Counted from the stretch's first letter, positions 25,700 through 38,166 are shown. The stretch: 64,000 nt of DNA from Bacillus tuaregi (GCF_900104575.1 NZ_LT629731.1:632189-696188); one strand, 5' to 3'. Translations and numbers: made by a program. The notes: generated by a model from the letters alone, not told the origin.

Positions 25700-26351
25700 T
25701 TATGATGAAGAAGATTTTCTTATGTTGTCTGGTATTCAACATTTTCAATTTTGCAAGCGTCAATGGGCTTTGATTCATATTGAACAGCAATGGGAAGAAA
25801 ATGTGAGAACAATGGAAGGACAGTATCTCCATCAAAAGGCAGATCAGCCTTTTCTTCGGGAAAAACGGAGGGATAAACTTATTGTTCGTGCTATGCCTGT
25901 TAAGTCAAGTGAACTTAAAATTACGGGGATTTGTGATGTTGTTGAATTTGTTAAACATCCGAATGGAGTAGAGATACAAGCAGCACAAGGAAAATACATC
26001 GCTTATCCTATCGAATACAAGCGTGGAAAGCCTAAACAGCATGATGCAGATATTTTACAGTTGACAGCTCAGGCAATGTGTCTGGAGGAAATGTTGCTGT
26101 GTCAGATTGACATCGGTTATCTGTATTATCACGAAATCAAACATAGAGTAGAAATACCTATCACAGCAGAGTACAAAGATAAAGTGCGAGCGATGACAGC
26201 TGAAATGTACGATTATTATAAGCGAAAGCACACGCCCAAAGTCAAACCAGGTCCTTATTGTAAAAGTTGTTCCCTTCAAAATATTTGTGTACCTGATCTA
26301 ATGAAAAAAAGGTCTGTGAAAAGTTATATTGAAGGGAAGATTCAAGAATGA
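25689..26351 (+). CDS. cas4: Cas4 exonuclease, spacer-acquisition factor
   Basis: 220 residues. The RecB-like nuclease core is visible in GICDVVEF, YPIEYKRGKPK and the QLTAQAMCLEE helix. Four cysteines that would bind an iron-sulphur cluster are present: C24 (FQFCKRQW) and the C-terminal CKSCSLQNIC. In type I-C, Cas4 works with Cas1-Cas2 to trim pre-spacers and select PAM-containing ones. It overlaps cas7c upstream and cas1 downstream (ATGA). Confidence 0.95.
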   Translation: MDYDYDEEDFLMLSGIQHFQFCKRQWALIHIEQQWEENVRTMEGQYLHQKADQPFLREKRRDKLIVRAMPVKSSELKITGICDVVEFVKHPNGVEIQAAQGKYIAYPIEYKRGKPKQHDADILQLTAQAMCLEEMLLCQIDIGYLYYHEIKHRVEIPITAEYKDKVRAMTAEMYDYYKRKHTPKVKPGPYCKSCSLQNICVPDLMKKRSVKSYIEGKIQE

Positions 26352-27379
26352 AAAAGCTCTTAAATACTTTATTTATCACACAACCTGATGTTTATTTAGC
26401 TCTAGAAGGTGACAATATTGTCCTTCTTAAGGATCAGGAGAAGTTAGGACGGCTGCCGCTGCATAATTTAGAATCAATTGTCACCTTCGGGTATATAGGT
26501 GCTAGCCCGGCATTAATGGGATATTGCGCTGAAAGGAATATTTCCATCGTATTTCTCACTATGAACGGAAGGTTTCTCGCTCGGGTAATAGGTAAAAGCA
26601 AGGGGAATGTAATCTTAAGAAAGATTCAATACCGATTATCAGATGATGAAACAAAGTCAGCAAAAATTGCCCGTAACTTTATTGTTGGGAAGGTTTATAA
26701 TCAGAAATGGATGATTGAGAGAATGACGAGAGATTATCCATTACGGATTGATGTGACTCATTTTAAACAGATTTCTAAGCATCTATCGTCCATCATTCTT
26801 GATATTAGAGAGTGCGAGGATTTGGAAAGGTTAAGAGGTTTAGAAGGACAAGCTGCTATAAGCTATAATCAAATATTTAACCATATGATTTTACAGCAAA
26901 AAGATGATTTCTCTTTTAAAATTCGCTCGAAAAGACCACCATTAGATAATGTGAATGCCATGCTGTCATTTGCCTATACTTTATTGGCAAATGATGTGGC
27001 GGCTGCATTAGAAGGTGTGGGTTTGGACGCCTATGTAGGGTTCTTACACCGTGATCGACCGGGAAGAGTGTCGTTAGCTTTAGATGTTATGGAAGAGTTA
27101 CGTGGTGTATATGCTGATCGATTTGTCCTATCTTTAATTAATAAAAAGGTTGTCAACAGTGGAGATTTTATTAAGAAGGAAAACGGGGCTGTTCTTATGA
27201 CAGATGAAGCTAGGAGGAAATTTCTAGCTGCCTGGCAAAATAGAAAGCAAGAAAAAATGACCCATCCCTTTTTAGGAGAAAAAATAACATGGGGATTAGT
27301 GCCACATGTGCAAGCTCTGTTGTTGGCTCGCTATTTACGTAATGATTTAGATGAGTACCCGCCATTCTTATGGAAGTAG
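26348..27379 (+). CDS. cas1: Cas1 integrase
   Basis: 343 residues, full length for type I-C. The metal-binding catalytic residues are in place: E in LRGLEGQAAISY, H in VGFLHRDRPGR and D in LALDVMEELR. The N-terminal beta-sandwich domain contains YCAERNISIVFLTMNGRF. With Cas2 it integrates new spacers at the leader end of the adjacent array. The start overlaps the cas4 stop by 4 bp. Confidence 0.96.
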   Translation: MKKLLNTLFITQPDVYLALEGDNIVLLKDQEKLGRLPLHNLESIVTFGYIGASPALMGYCAERNISIVFLTMNGRFLARVIGKSKGNVILRKIQYRLSDDETKSAKIARNFIVGKVYNQKWMIERMTRDYPLRIDVTHFKQISKHLSSIILDIRECEDLERLRGLEGQAAISYNQIFNHMILQQKDDFSFKIRSKRPPLDNVNAMLSFAYTLLANDVAAALEGVGLDAYVGFLHRDRPGRVSLALDVMEELRGVYADRFVLSLINKKVVNSGDFIKKENGAVLMTDEARRKFLAAWQNRKQEKMTHPFLGEKITWGLVPHVQALLLARYLRNDLDEYPPFLWK

Positions 27380-27388
27380 GTGTAGTTC

Positions 27389-27679
27389 ATGCTATTGTTA
27401 ATTACGTACGATGTAAGCACAGTGGATAGTACAGGCAGAAAAAGGTTACGAAAGGTAGCGAAAATTTGTCAAAATTACGGTCAGCGTGTTCAGAATTCAG
27501 TTTTTGAATGTAATGTCGATGCCACGCAAATGGTTATTTTAAAAATGGAGCTATCAAAGATAATAGATAAAGAGAAGGATAGTCTTCGGTTCTATCAGTT
27601 AGGTAATAATTATAAAAACAAGGTCGAGCACATTGGCGTCAAGGAATCCCTTGACTTAGAAGGTCCGTTGATTTTCTAG
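27389..27679 (+). CDS. cas2: Cas2
   Basis: 96 residues. The N-terminal beta strand with the conserved aspartate (LLLITYDVSTVDSTG) and the QNSVFECNVD segment identify Cas2. It forms the dimer that bridges two Cas1 dimers in the acquisition complex. It is the last cas gene, 9 bp after cas1, with the CRISPR leader starting at its stop codon. Confidence 0.95.
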   Translation: MLLLITYDVSTVDSTGRKRLRKVAKICQNYGQRVQNSVFECNVDATQMVILKMELSKIIDKEKDSLRFYQLGNNYKNKVEHIGVKESLDLEGPLIF

Positions 27680-27848
27680 TGCGAATGTAAAGTACACATA
27701 AAATCATAGACTAATTCGCACCCTGTTTATCACTGTTCTTTCTATCAAATTTAATTTAATTAATAAAAGTCCTTTATAGTGATTAAAGGAAATGGTGAAT
27801 TTAATAAACAAAATAGATTCTTATTGGCTATTTTGTGTAAAATTCGCT
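27680..27848 (+). promoter_or_regulatory. CRISPR leader
   Basis: 169 bp of A/T-rich sequence between cas2 and the first repeat, containing no gene. An inverted repeat (gtgcgaat ... attcgcac) spans ~27680-27722 and may attenuate cas transcription. The leader should carry the array promoter and the Cas1-Cas2 anchoring sequence. Its position beside cas2, and the degenerate repeat at the opposite end of the array, both orient the array plus-strand. Confidence 0.8.
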
Positions 27849-30800
27849 GTCGCACTCCATGTGAGTGCGTGGATTGAAATGACTAGTAAGCTGTCATATT
27901 GCTTGGCAAATCCTTGTCGCACTCCATGTGAGTGCGTGGATTGAAATAACTCAAGAAAAAAGAGATGAATTAGACCAACTTAGTCGCACTCCATGTGAGT
28001 GCGTGGATTGAAATCCAGAAGGTGTGGTCGGAGAAGGATACGTTAGAAAGTCGCACTCCATGTGAGTGCGTGGATTGAAATAATATCCAACAGCTGAAGC
28101 GGTTCCGCAACAAGTGTCGCACTCCATGTGAGTGCGTGGATTGAAATTCCTCCCCTGAAACATCTGCAATTGCAGCTGCTGGTCGCACTCCATGTGAGTG
28201 CGTGGATTGAAATTTCCTGCATTCTCGATAATCGACAACAGTTCATTGTCGCACTCCATGTGAGTGCGTGGATTGAAATTACAGTTAACATATTGTTAAT
28301 CGTTAATAACATGAGTCGCACTCCATGTGAGTGCGTGGATTGAAATAATTAAAAAGAACGAACCTGTTTCAACCAAAATATTGTCGCACTCCATGTGAGT
28401 GCGTGGATTGAAATATTCGATATGATTGCACCTTTGAAATTCTATGAGTCGCACTCCATGTGAGTGCGTGGATTGAAATATAAAATGCCACCGGGTCCCG
28501 ACAGATGGAAAGAGTCGCACTCCATGTGAGTGCGTGGATTGAAATTTCCACCCCTGGCAGCACTTGAACCGATACAAACGTCGCACTCCATGTGAGTGCG
28601 TGGATTGAAATAACAATAGGGGGAGTATCGTATCAAATTGGTATGTCGCACTCCATGTGAGTGCGTGGATTGAAATAAAACCAAAGCTGTTTCGATTTAA
28701 TTCGTATGCAGCGTCGCACTCCATGTGAGTGCGTGGATTGAAATATACGGTTGTAATATTAAAAATGCTAATGAAGTGTCGCACTCCATGTGAGTGCGTG
28801 GATTGAAATTTTTACCCTTGTATGACTTGGTATGGACGTTATAGTCGCACTCCATGTGAGTGCGTGGATTGAAATATGCAATGTAAAAATTATTTAAATT
28901 TATAAACTGTCGCACTCCATGTGAGTGCGTGGATTGAAATGTTACTGTCAGTCAACTCCTCGAACAGGCATAAGGTCGCACTCCATGTGAGTGCGTGGAT
29001 TGAAATCTCTGCCTGGCGCTCGACATTCCCCTGCGTATCGTCGCACTCCATGTGAGTGCGTGGATTGAAATTCGCGTAGCGCGTTGGATCATAGTCAAGG
29101 CCCAGTCGCACTCCATGTGAGTGCGTGGATTGAAATCGAAATGTAGTTTTCGAGAAGGATTTGAATATATGTCGCACTCCATGTGAGTGCGTGGATTGAA
29201 ATCGAACACTTTTATATGAGGAAACAACTTTTGTATGTCGCACTCCATGTGAGTGCGTGGATTGAAATAATACGTTTCAACGGATACGGTTTATGAAAAT
29301 AGGTCGCACTCCATGTGAGTGCGTGGATTGAAATGCTTGTAACGAACGATGATTATTTACAAGTTGGAGTCGCACTCCATGTGAGTGCGTGGATTGAAAT
29401 AAACGTTTTAGCCAAAGCAGGCTTAGGCGGTATAGGTCGCACTCCATGTGAGTGCGTGGATTGAAATTATAAACCTATATTGTAAGATACAGATTTTCAC
29501 AGGTCGCACTCCATGTGAGTGCGTGGATTGAAATACCTCGGTGGGGGAGAGGATGTTTGTTCGGTATTGTCGCACTCCATGTGAGTGCGTGGATTGAAAT
29601 AGCAAGGATTTACAGAACATTGAACGCATTGAAGAGTCGCACTCCATGTGAGTGCGTGGATTGAAATATATTGTCGGCAACCACTACCGCTAAGGATGAT
29701 AGTCGCACTCCATGTGAGTGCGTGGATTGAAATAATCACTAGTTTAGACTACTTAAACCTATCTATTGTCGCACTCCATGTGAGTGCGTGGATTGAAATC
29801 CTTTTATCTAAACTAGTACAAAAATTATTGATCGTCGCACTCCATGTGAGTGCGTGGATTGAAATAACGATAATCAATATAAGTATATCCCTATTAACTG
29901 TCGCACTCCATGTGAGTGCGTGGATTGAAATAATATCCTGCGAATAATGGCAAGCAAGGTTCCCTTGTCGCACTCCATGTGAGTGCGTGGATTGAAATAC
30001 ATATAGAATCCGAGTTATACAGTTATAAGGATGTCGCACTCCATGTGAGTGCGTGGATTGAAATTTATGACGATTGGGAATTAAGGGTTTGCAAGGATGT
30101 CGCACTCCATGTGAGTGCGTGGATTGAAATAGTATCTACATAAAAAACATCTTCCCACTCGTCAGTCGCACTCCATGTGAGTGCGTGGATTGAAATTTTT
30201 TTCCATTGTCCCAATATAGATAGTAATGAGGTCGCACTCCATGTGAGTGCGTGGATTGAAATCATACTATGTTAAAGGTATAAAGGATTTTATAAAGTCG
30301 CACTCCATGTGAGTGCGTGGATTGAAATATTTAGTTTAGTTCCATTGTGTAAATAAGTGACAGTCGCACTCCATGTGAGTGCGTGGATTGAAATTGGTAT
30401 GAGTATAGTCTCAGAGGTTTCTCTCTAGGCGTCGCACTCCATGTGAGTGCGTGGATTGAAATATAAAATGCTATTGTATCATTGTAATAAATTAGTTCGT
30501 CGCACTCCATGTGAGTGCGTGGATTGAAATATCCAACGGGATGTGAATAATTACATCGGAGTGGTCGCACTCCATGTGAGTGCGTGGATTGAAATTCTTT
30601 GGTGAACATAATATCTTGTCTTAGGTTCTCGTCGCACTCCATGTGAGTGCGTGGATTGAAATACTGTCCATCTTGTCCCATGAGTCAAAACTATTGTCGC
30701 ACTCCATGTGAGTGCGTGGATTGAAATTAGATGTAGGAATCTTGATGATAGCATTTAGATGTCGCACTCCATGTGAGTGCGTGGATTGAAATAACAATGG

Positions 30801-33800
30801 GGCTGACTTTAACTTCCTGAGTCGGCGTCGCACTCCATGTGAGTGCGTGGATTGAAATAACAATAGGGGGAGTATCGTATCAAATTGGTATGTCGCACTC
30901 CATGTGAGTGCGTGGATTGAAATAATCTTATTAATCTTTGATAATCATCTGGCAAAGTGTCGCACTCCATGTGAGTGCGTGGATTGAAATGTACAAGCGT
31001 TTATAAGGTATCCAATAGAGATATGTCGCACTCCATGTGAGTGCGTGGATTGAAATAGCTACAATTTACAACATGGAACGAACACAAACTAGTCGCACTC
31101 CATGTGAGTGCGTGGATTGAAATATAATGATATAATTTCAAGTCCTTTGCAACTTGGTCGCACTCCATGTGAGTGCGTGGATTGAAATAGCCCCCTCAAT
31201 GGCAAGGGCCTGCCATTAAAAGTCGCACTCCATGTGAGTGCGTGGATTGAAATATTCTAGTTAACTCATTCACAACCTCAAAGACTAGTCGCACTCCATG
31301 TGAGTGCGTGGATTGAAATGTCTACTGTGCGTGGATTATCGAAACACCAATCGTAGTCGCACTCCATGTGAGTGCGTGGATTGAAATTGTTATTATCGAG
31401 AAACTTAACAGTGATATTAACGTCGCACTCCATGTGAGTGCGTGGATTGAAATAGCCTAGTACAACGATGATATATGCCACAGTATCAGGTCGCACTCCA
31501 TGTGAGTGCGTGGATTGAAATGATTCCAAATATCCCTAATGTTAAGCAAAACGGTGTCGCACTCCATGTGAGTGCGTGGATTGAAATAGTCCTGCTTTAT
31601 ATGTGGAAGCCAGGATTATTAAGTCGCACTCCATGTGAGTGCGTGGATTGAAATCATCATCGAATACATAGCACCATGAGTAAGACTGGTCGCACTCCAT
31701 GTGAGTGCGTGGATTGAAATAACCATATCATTAGGAAAAGTAACAAGTATTTGTGGTCGCACTCCATGTGAGTGCGTGGATTGAAATCAAGAACGTTGTT
31801 CGTTGGCGCACTCTCCTAGCTCGTCGCACTCCATGTGAGTGCGTGGATTGAAATTCAACTTGGATTAAATCATCTGTATCTATTTTGGTCGCACTCCATG
31901 TGAGTGCGTGGATTGAAATAAATCGGAGCACCTGCCACGGTGGATGAAGCACCGTCGCACTCCATGTGAGTGCGTGGATTGAAATTTTAAAACAAAAGAT
32001 TAAAAGATTAAATAAACGTGTCGCACTCCATGTGAGTGCGTGGATTGAAATTGGGTTAATAAAAAAGTTGGTCTTTCCGACCAAGTCGCACTCCATGTGA
32101 GTGCGTGGATTGAAATCTGTAGACTGCGAAGCTGTTTTGTCACACCGCCGTCGCACTCCATGTGAGTGCGTGGATTGAAATAACAATGCCTGGATCTGTC
32201 TGATATATTGATACGTGTCGCACTCCATGTGAGTGCGTGGATTGAAATTGGAACTCCTAGTTTATCAGCTAAATCCCTTTGGGGTCGCACTCCATGTGAG
32301 TGCGTGGATTGAAATTGTCCTTGCTCAGAGGGTTGTTAAAGAAAAGGAGTCGCACTCCATGTGAGTGCGTGGATTGAAATTCTTGATTGCTTTCAACAGG
32401 CTGACCCATCGATGGTCGCACTCCATGTGAGTGCGTGGATTGAAATCTTACAAACCCGTTTAAGGTCGTGTCCATGCTCGTCGCACTCCATGTGAGTGCG
32501 TGGATTGAAATCTCGATCAGGTGGCTATGGCAATGGGTATTCCTGTCGCACTCCATGTGAGTGCGTGGATTGAAATATTTGGGTAAGAACCTGATCACCC
32601 ATCTGCTGATAGTCGCACTCCATGTGAGTGCGTGGATTGAAATACTCCATCGGTAGATAAAAGTGATTTAACACCTGCAAGTCGCACTCCATGTGAGTGC
32701 GTGGATTGAAATTTTTTACATTCATGATTAAAACAGGATTAAGGAGGTCGCACTCCATGTGAGTGCGTGGATTGAAATATCCAGGACCAACTCGCGGTCA
32801 TCGGCTAAGGCTGTCGCACTCCATGTGAGTGCGTGGATTGAAATACGTTGGAAGCACCATTGTTGCCACGATTGACTCGTCGCACTCCATGTGAGTGCGT
32901 GGATTGAAATGGTAAACGGTTAAATCTCTGACTCCCATAAAACACGTCGCACTCCATGTGAGTGCGTGGATTGAAATCTATTATTAGGAGTTGACCGCAA
33001 TGAACTATGTCGTCGCACTCCATGTGAGTGCGTGGATTGAAATACCAGGTAATGGTCCATCATTTGAAACATACTCATAGTCGCACTCCATGTGAGTGCG
33101 TGGATTGAAATCGGGTAAGGGTGTAACGCTTTTAGGAACACAGGGGTCGCACTCCATGTGAGTGCGTGGATTGAAATAGGTACATTGACATTCGCGCCAT
33201 CTGATAAAGGTGGTCGCACTCCATGTGAGTGCGTGGATTGAAATGTCAGTATAAGATGGGTGATTGTTATCGTAATATCGTCGCACTCCATGTGAGTGCG
33301 TGGATTGAAATCAAAATATAAGATTGGCGGTAAATGGTGCTTTCGTCGCACTCCATGTGAGTGCGTGGATTGAAATCTAGAATCAAATGAATGATGGACT
33401 ACCCACAAAAAGTCGCACTCCATGTGAGTGCGTGGATTGAAATCAAATATATTTAATCCAAGGCGTGTCACTGTTTTGGTCGCACTCCATGTGAGTGCGT
33501 GGATTGAAATCATCTCGAACTTGATTAATGGTGAAAATCAAAGGTCGCACTCCATGTGAGTGCGTGGATTGAAATACCGATAAACTACGATTGGTTAACA
33601 CTTCACCAAGTCGCACTCCATGTGAGTGCGTGGATTGAAATGCAACTTTGGCAGTTAATCAGGGCGCAGACTTAGCGTCGCACTCCATGTGAGTGCGTGG
33701 ATTGAAATTATATAAATCCAAACATTCTTTGAACAACCCTACGGTCGCACTCCATGTGAGTGCGTGGATTGAAATATAATTGTCTCCTCCTGCGGAAACA

Positions 33801-36165
33801 AAAAAGCAAGTCGCACTCCATGTGAGTGCGTGGATTGAAATGATTTGTGGATGAAGATACAGGAAAAGTTTACGAAGTCGCACTCCATGTGAGTGCGTGG
33901 ATTGAAATGTATCGTTAATAGTTTGCGTTATATGAAAAATCTCGTCGCACTCCATGTGAGTGCGTGGATTGAAATATCGATTGATGATGCTATGGACGAT
34001 AAAACCATCGTCGCACTCCATGTGAGTGCGTGGATTGAAATCTAATTTTGTATTTACTGACATGACAAAAGGAAAGTCGCACTCCATGTGAGTGCGTGGA
34101 TTGAAATTGTTATGTTGTTATCTAATAATCCTAACTTGATTGTCGCACTCCATGTGAGTGCGTGGATTGAAATATAATTGCCTTGTGTCGTGTATATGGG
34201 TTATTAATGTCGCACTCCATGTGAGTGCGTGGATTGAAATTACACAAAGTTTGCATACTCCTAAAACGCCTCTTGGTCGCACTCCATGTGAGTGCGTGGA
34301 TTGAAATTATGGTACGCTTACAAGAAAAGGTAAAGCATGGGTCGCACTCCATGTGAGTGCGTGGATTGAAATAAATGCATAAACGCTCAATCGAAAACTC
34401 ACCAGATGTCGCACTCCATGTGAGTGCGTGGATTGAAATTTTTCTTATATACGTAAAGACTCTCCCGTGCTTTTGTCGCACTCCATGTGAGTGCGTGGAT
34501 TGAAATTTCAATAATAAAACCACAGTTACATTCGTGCAGAGTCGCACTCCATGTGAGTGCGTGGATTGAAATTTGTATGAGAGAATCATCTATGAGCGAA
34601 TCATAAAGTCGCACTCCATGTGAGTGCGTGGATTGAAATATTTGTGAAAGAGCAAAAAGACATGGCATTGAAGTCGCACTCCATGTGAGTGCGTGGATTG
34701 AAATTTAAAAGAAGGAGCTGAAATAACAGGGTGCTCAATGTCGCACTCCATGTGAGTGCGTGGATTGAAATAATAAGGAAACAGGTGAACGTACCACACG
34801 TTTATTAACGTCGCACTCCATGTGAGTGCGTGGATTGAAATAAACTATCCCTTAATTGTGAGGTGCACAGAATAATGTCGCACTCCATGTGAGTGCGTGG
34901 ATTGAAATTCCAGGCGGAGATGCTTTTGACGGAATTGCCATGTCGCACTCCATGTGAGTGCGTGGATTGAAATAAAGCAACGAAAATACATTAGTGTCGG
35001 ATTCTTCGTCGCACTCCATGTGAGTGCGTGGATTGAAATATTTAAACTATCAAAATACAAATCATCTAATTTAGTCGCACTCCATGTGAGTGCGTGGATT
35101 GAAATATGATAATCTTGCTATTTTGTTTTATTCCGTGAGTCGCACTCCATGTGAGTGCGTGGATTGAAATTTATCGGACCATCAAAATTGACGATGAATT
35201 AATTGTCGCACTCCATGTGAGTGCGTGGATTGAAATCAAAGTAAGGTAAGATATGTAAACGAACAATTACGTCGCACTCCATGTGAGTGCGTGGATTGAA
35301 ATAAGTGGTCGGGTTGGTGAGTTAATGAACAGTGCTTGTCGCACTCCATGTGAGTGCGTGGATTGAAATACATCTTTGATTAACCCGATTGGCTGTTGTG
35401 CGCCAGTCGCACTCCATGTGAGTGCGTGGATTGAAATACCGGTGCCCAAACGGACAAAACCCTCCATCCTGGTCGCACTCCATGTGAGTGCGTGGATTGA
35501 AATATCTGCTTGCCTAACTCATATCTGCATGTCGGAAGTCGCACTCCATGTGAGTGCGTGGATTGAAATGTTTACTGACTTATTGAATAAATTTAAAGGT
35601 GACAGTCGCACTCCATGTGAGTGCGTGGATTGAAATAAAAAAGAAAGAGGCACAGCAAATAAAATCTTCTGTCGCACTCCATGTGAGTGCGTGGATTGAA
35701 ATAATGTGGACATAAATTTTAATCAAATCAAAGGCAGTCGCACTCCATGTGAGTGCGTGGATTGAAATCCATCGAATAAACATTATTTGCAAATTCATAC
35801 GCGTCGCACTCCATGTGAGTGCGTGGATTGAAATTGAAGCGAAAGCCGAATATGAAAAAATGGTTGAACGTCGCACTCCATGTGAGTGCGTGGATTGAAA
35901 TAAGAACTAGAACATCATCCGGAGTTTGCACTGGATGTCGCACTCCATGTGAGTGCGTGGATTGAAATTTTCATGATGTACAGCTCCTTACACATATTGT
36001 TGTCGCACTCCATGTGAGTGCGTGGATTGAAATAAATTGAAAACAGTCCATACACGAGAGAAGATGTAGTCGCACTCCATGTGAGTGCGTGGATTGAAAT
36101 GATTGTATTGAATTTACTGTACATAATCATTCGGTCGCACTCCTCGTGAGTGCGATAATATCATA
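27849..36165 (+). CRISPR. Type I-C CRISPR array, 125 intact repeats plus a degenerate terminal repeat
   Basis: I counted 125 intact copies of a 32-bp repeat (starting GTCGCACTCC, ending GGATTGAAAT) from 27849 to 36100, and a last degenerate one from 36134 in which only the first ~21 bases resemble the repeat. Period is 65-70 bp, spacers mostly 33-36 nt, with a few of 37-38 (after 32612 and 34740). The repeat has the I-C stem gtcgcactc...gagtgcg and would give a handle ending ATTGAAAT. The intact repeats showed no differences on reading. Spacers at 28612-28644 and 30859-30891 are identical. Confidence 0.98.
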
Positions 36166-36294
36166 CTCCACCATGGCTTGGGACTACACTTCTGGTTATG
36201 TAAACACCTCTAACGAGTAGAAGCCTATGTGAAATGCTTCTATAATCCAATGAATAAGAGGGGGAAGAAGAATCGAAATTACTGCAGACGTCGT

Positions 36295-36341
36295 TAAAAA
36301 GGAAGCTGATTCCCAAATAACGAGAATCAACTTCCTTTTAT
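36295..36341. terminator. Terminator between the CRISPR array and the flavoprotein gene
   Basis: taaaaaggaagctgattc, a loop of about 14, then gaatcaacttcctttta. Suited to both converging transcripts. The sequence between the last repeat and this hairpin (36166-36294) shows nothing I can identify. Confidence 0.75.
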
Positions 36342-36363
36342 TAATGATTAGAACGGTAAAGTA

Positions 36364-38166
36364 TTATTTACCCTCCGCAGCATTTTTACCAGCAACTCGG
36401 CCAAAAACAATGATATCAGCAATTGCATCTGATCCTAAACGGTTCGTTCCATGGATATTTCCAGTCACTTCACCGGCAGCATACAGACCTTTAATGATAT
36501 CGCCAGTTGTATTGATGACCTGTGCATCTGGATTAATTTTTACTCCACCCATTGTGTGGTGTACGGCTGGAATGGATTTCATGATGTAATAAGGACCATC
36601 TGTGAAAGCTACCAATTCACCACGTTTATTAAATTCTAGGTCTTTTCCATTCTTCGCATATTCATTATAGTTCTTTACTGTTTCTTTTAAAGCCTCTGCA
36701 TCGATACCGAAATGTTTAGCAGCTTCGTCAATTGTATCTGCTTTTACTAGCAGTCCGCGGTCGATTAGACTATCATATTCATGCTTATGTTTTACATCTA
36801 CTTTACTAGCAACCATGCTGGCTTGATCCCAGAACATGTAGGAATAGCCATCGCTAGTTTCTGTAGTCGCTTTTGAAATAACATCGCGGCGCTCTAGTTC
36901 TTCAACAAAACGCTTCCCTTCTTTATTCACTAGGATAGAGCGGCCTTCCAAGCGAACATCACCTACATATAATAAACGCCCTGTTTCTGGGTCACAGGTA
37001 GGATAGGTTTGAATAAATGACATGTCGTCTAATTGAGCACCAATTGCTTCAGCCATCACAATACCGTCACCAGTACTGCCAGCTGATGTAGTAGAAAGAA
37101 TTTTATCATCCATTTCAGGATTATATTTAACACGCATATCAATGTTCGCACCAAAGCCACCAGATGCTAGAACAACACCTTTTGCAGCAGTAAAGATAAC
37201 TGTGTCACCATTCATTTCAGCTTCTACAGCGTTGATGGTTTCTTTATCATCACTATTTGCGATGAGTGCTGATGCTTTTGTATCCGTTAAAATGGTGATT
37301 CCCATTTCCTTTGCCTTTGCCTCAAGCTTCGTGATAAGCTCTACACCTGAAGCATTTTTTGGTACTAAGCTTCTTTTTACCGAGTGGCCTCCAAAGAATA
37401 ACATATAGTCTTCCCATACCACTCCTACTTCATCTTTAAGCCAGATGGCTTCATTTAGAGCATTATCAGCAATTACTCTGATTAGAGCAGGGTCACTTTC
37501 ATTATCTCCGCCCTTTAAAATATCCTCGTAAAATAAATCAGTGCTGTCCTCAATACCTTCTTTTTCCTGAAGCCAGTTACCAGGAGCAGCCATTTCACCA
37601 CCTGATATCAGGGTATTTCCTCCAACTGCAGGCATTTTTTCAAGCACAACCACTTTTGCACCATTTTCTGCAGCGGTAATAGCTGAGGTTAAACCAGCTC
37701 CGCCTCCTCCAATGACAACAACATCATAAGCCGTTTCAATATCCTTATTAGCTGTAGATGAATCCCCTTTAATTTTCTTAAGAGCGTCAACATCTGCACC
37801 AGCTTCTTTTAATGCAATGGTTACCGCCTCCAAAATGGCTTTGCTTGTAAAAGAAGCACCGGAAACCGTATCTATTCCTAAGCCTTGAGCGTCAACGATT
37901 TGCTGAGGAATCTTTTCAATTGCAGGATCAGAAATTCCTTCACTTTCTTGATGCTCTAATACCTTTACACTCTTAATTGATGATTCGTCTAAAACAACCT
38001 CTACCTTTACATCACCATTCATCCCTTTTGCAGAAGCAGTATAGGTGCCTGCTTTCCAACTGGATGAATCGCTCGCAGTGTTACCGCTATCATTAGAGCT
38101 CGTACCACAGGCAACTAATGAAAGACACAGTAAAATGCTTAGAAAAAACACTACATATTTCTTCAT
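36364..38166 (-). CDS. FMN/FAD-dependent fumarate-reductase-like lipoprotein
   Basis: 600 residues with a lipoprotein signal (hydrophobic stretch then LVACGTSS, lipidation at Cys20). Residues ~35-120 are an FMN-binding domain with the covalent-FMN-type motif DTVSGASFTSKAI. From ~residue 145 it is an FAD-dependent reductase: dinucleotide fold YDVVVIGGGGAGLTSAITAAENG, VVLEKMPAVGGNTLISGG, and C-terminal GLYAAGEVTGNIHGTNRLGSDAI. This architecture belongs to flavocytochrome-c-like fumarate, urocanate or other enoate reductases used as extracellular electron sinks; the acceptor is unknown. Ribosome-binding site aggagga is present. It stands alone, divergent from deoR. Confidence 0.87.
   Translation of the reverse strand: MKKYVVFFLSILLCLSLVACGTSSNDSGNTASDSSSWKAGTYTASAKGMNGDVKVEVVLDESSIKSVKVLEHQESEGISDPAIEKIPQQIVDAQGLGIDTVSGASFTSKAILEAVTIALKEAGADVDALKKIKGDSSTANKDIETAYDVVVIGGGGAGLTSAITAAENGAKVVVLEKMPAVGGNTLISGGEMAAPGNWLQEKEGIEDSTDLFYEDILKGGDNESDPALIRVIADNALNEAIWLKDEVGVVWEDYMLFFGGHSVKRSLVPKNASGVELITKLEAKAKEMGITILTDTKASALIANSDDKETINAVEAEMNGDTVIFTAAKGVVLASGGFGANIDMRVKYNPEMDDKILSTTSAGSTGDGIVMAEAIGAQLDDMSFIQTYPTCDPETGRLLYVGDVRLEGRSILVNKEGKRFVEELERRDVISKATTETSDGYSYMFWDQASMVASKVDVKHKHEYDSLIDRGLLVKADTIDEAAKHFGIDAEALKETVKNYNEYAKNGKDLEFNKRGELVAFTDGPYYIMKSIPAVHHTMGGVKINPDAQVINTTGDIIKGLYAAGEVTGNIHGTNRLGSDAIADIIVFGRVAGKNAAEGK

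Noticed and set aside
27951-35943. Many ORFs of 60-200 codons across the CRISPR array, both strands
   Set aside because: They repeat the same translated motifs (ISIHALTWSAT, FQSTHSHGVR, NPRTHMECD), which are the three frames of the CRISPR repeat; no ribosome-binding sites.
27849-36165. Self-targeting spacers against genes in this window
   Set aside because: By eye I found no spacer matching window sequence outside the array; a genome-wide search would be needed to exclude it fully.
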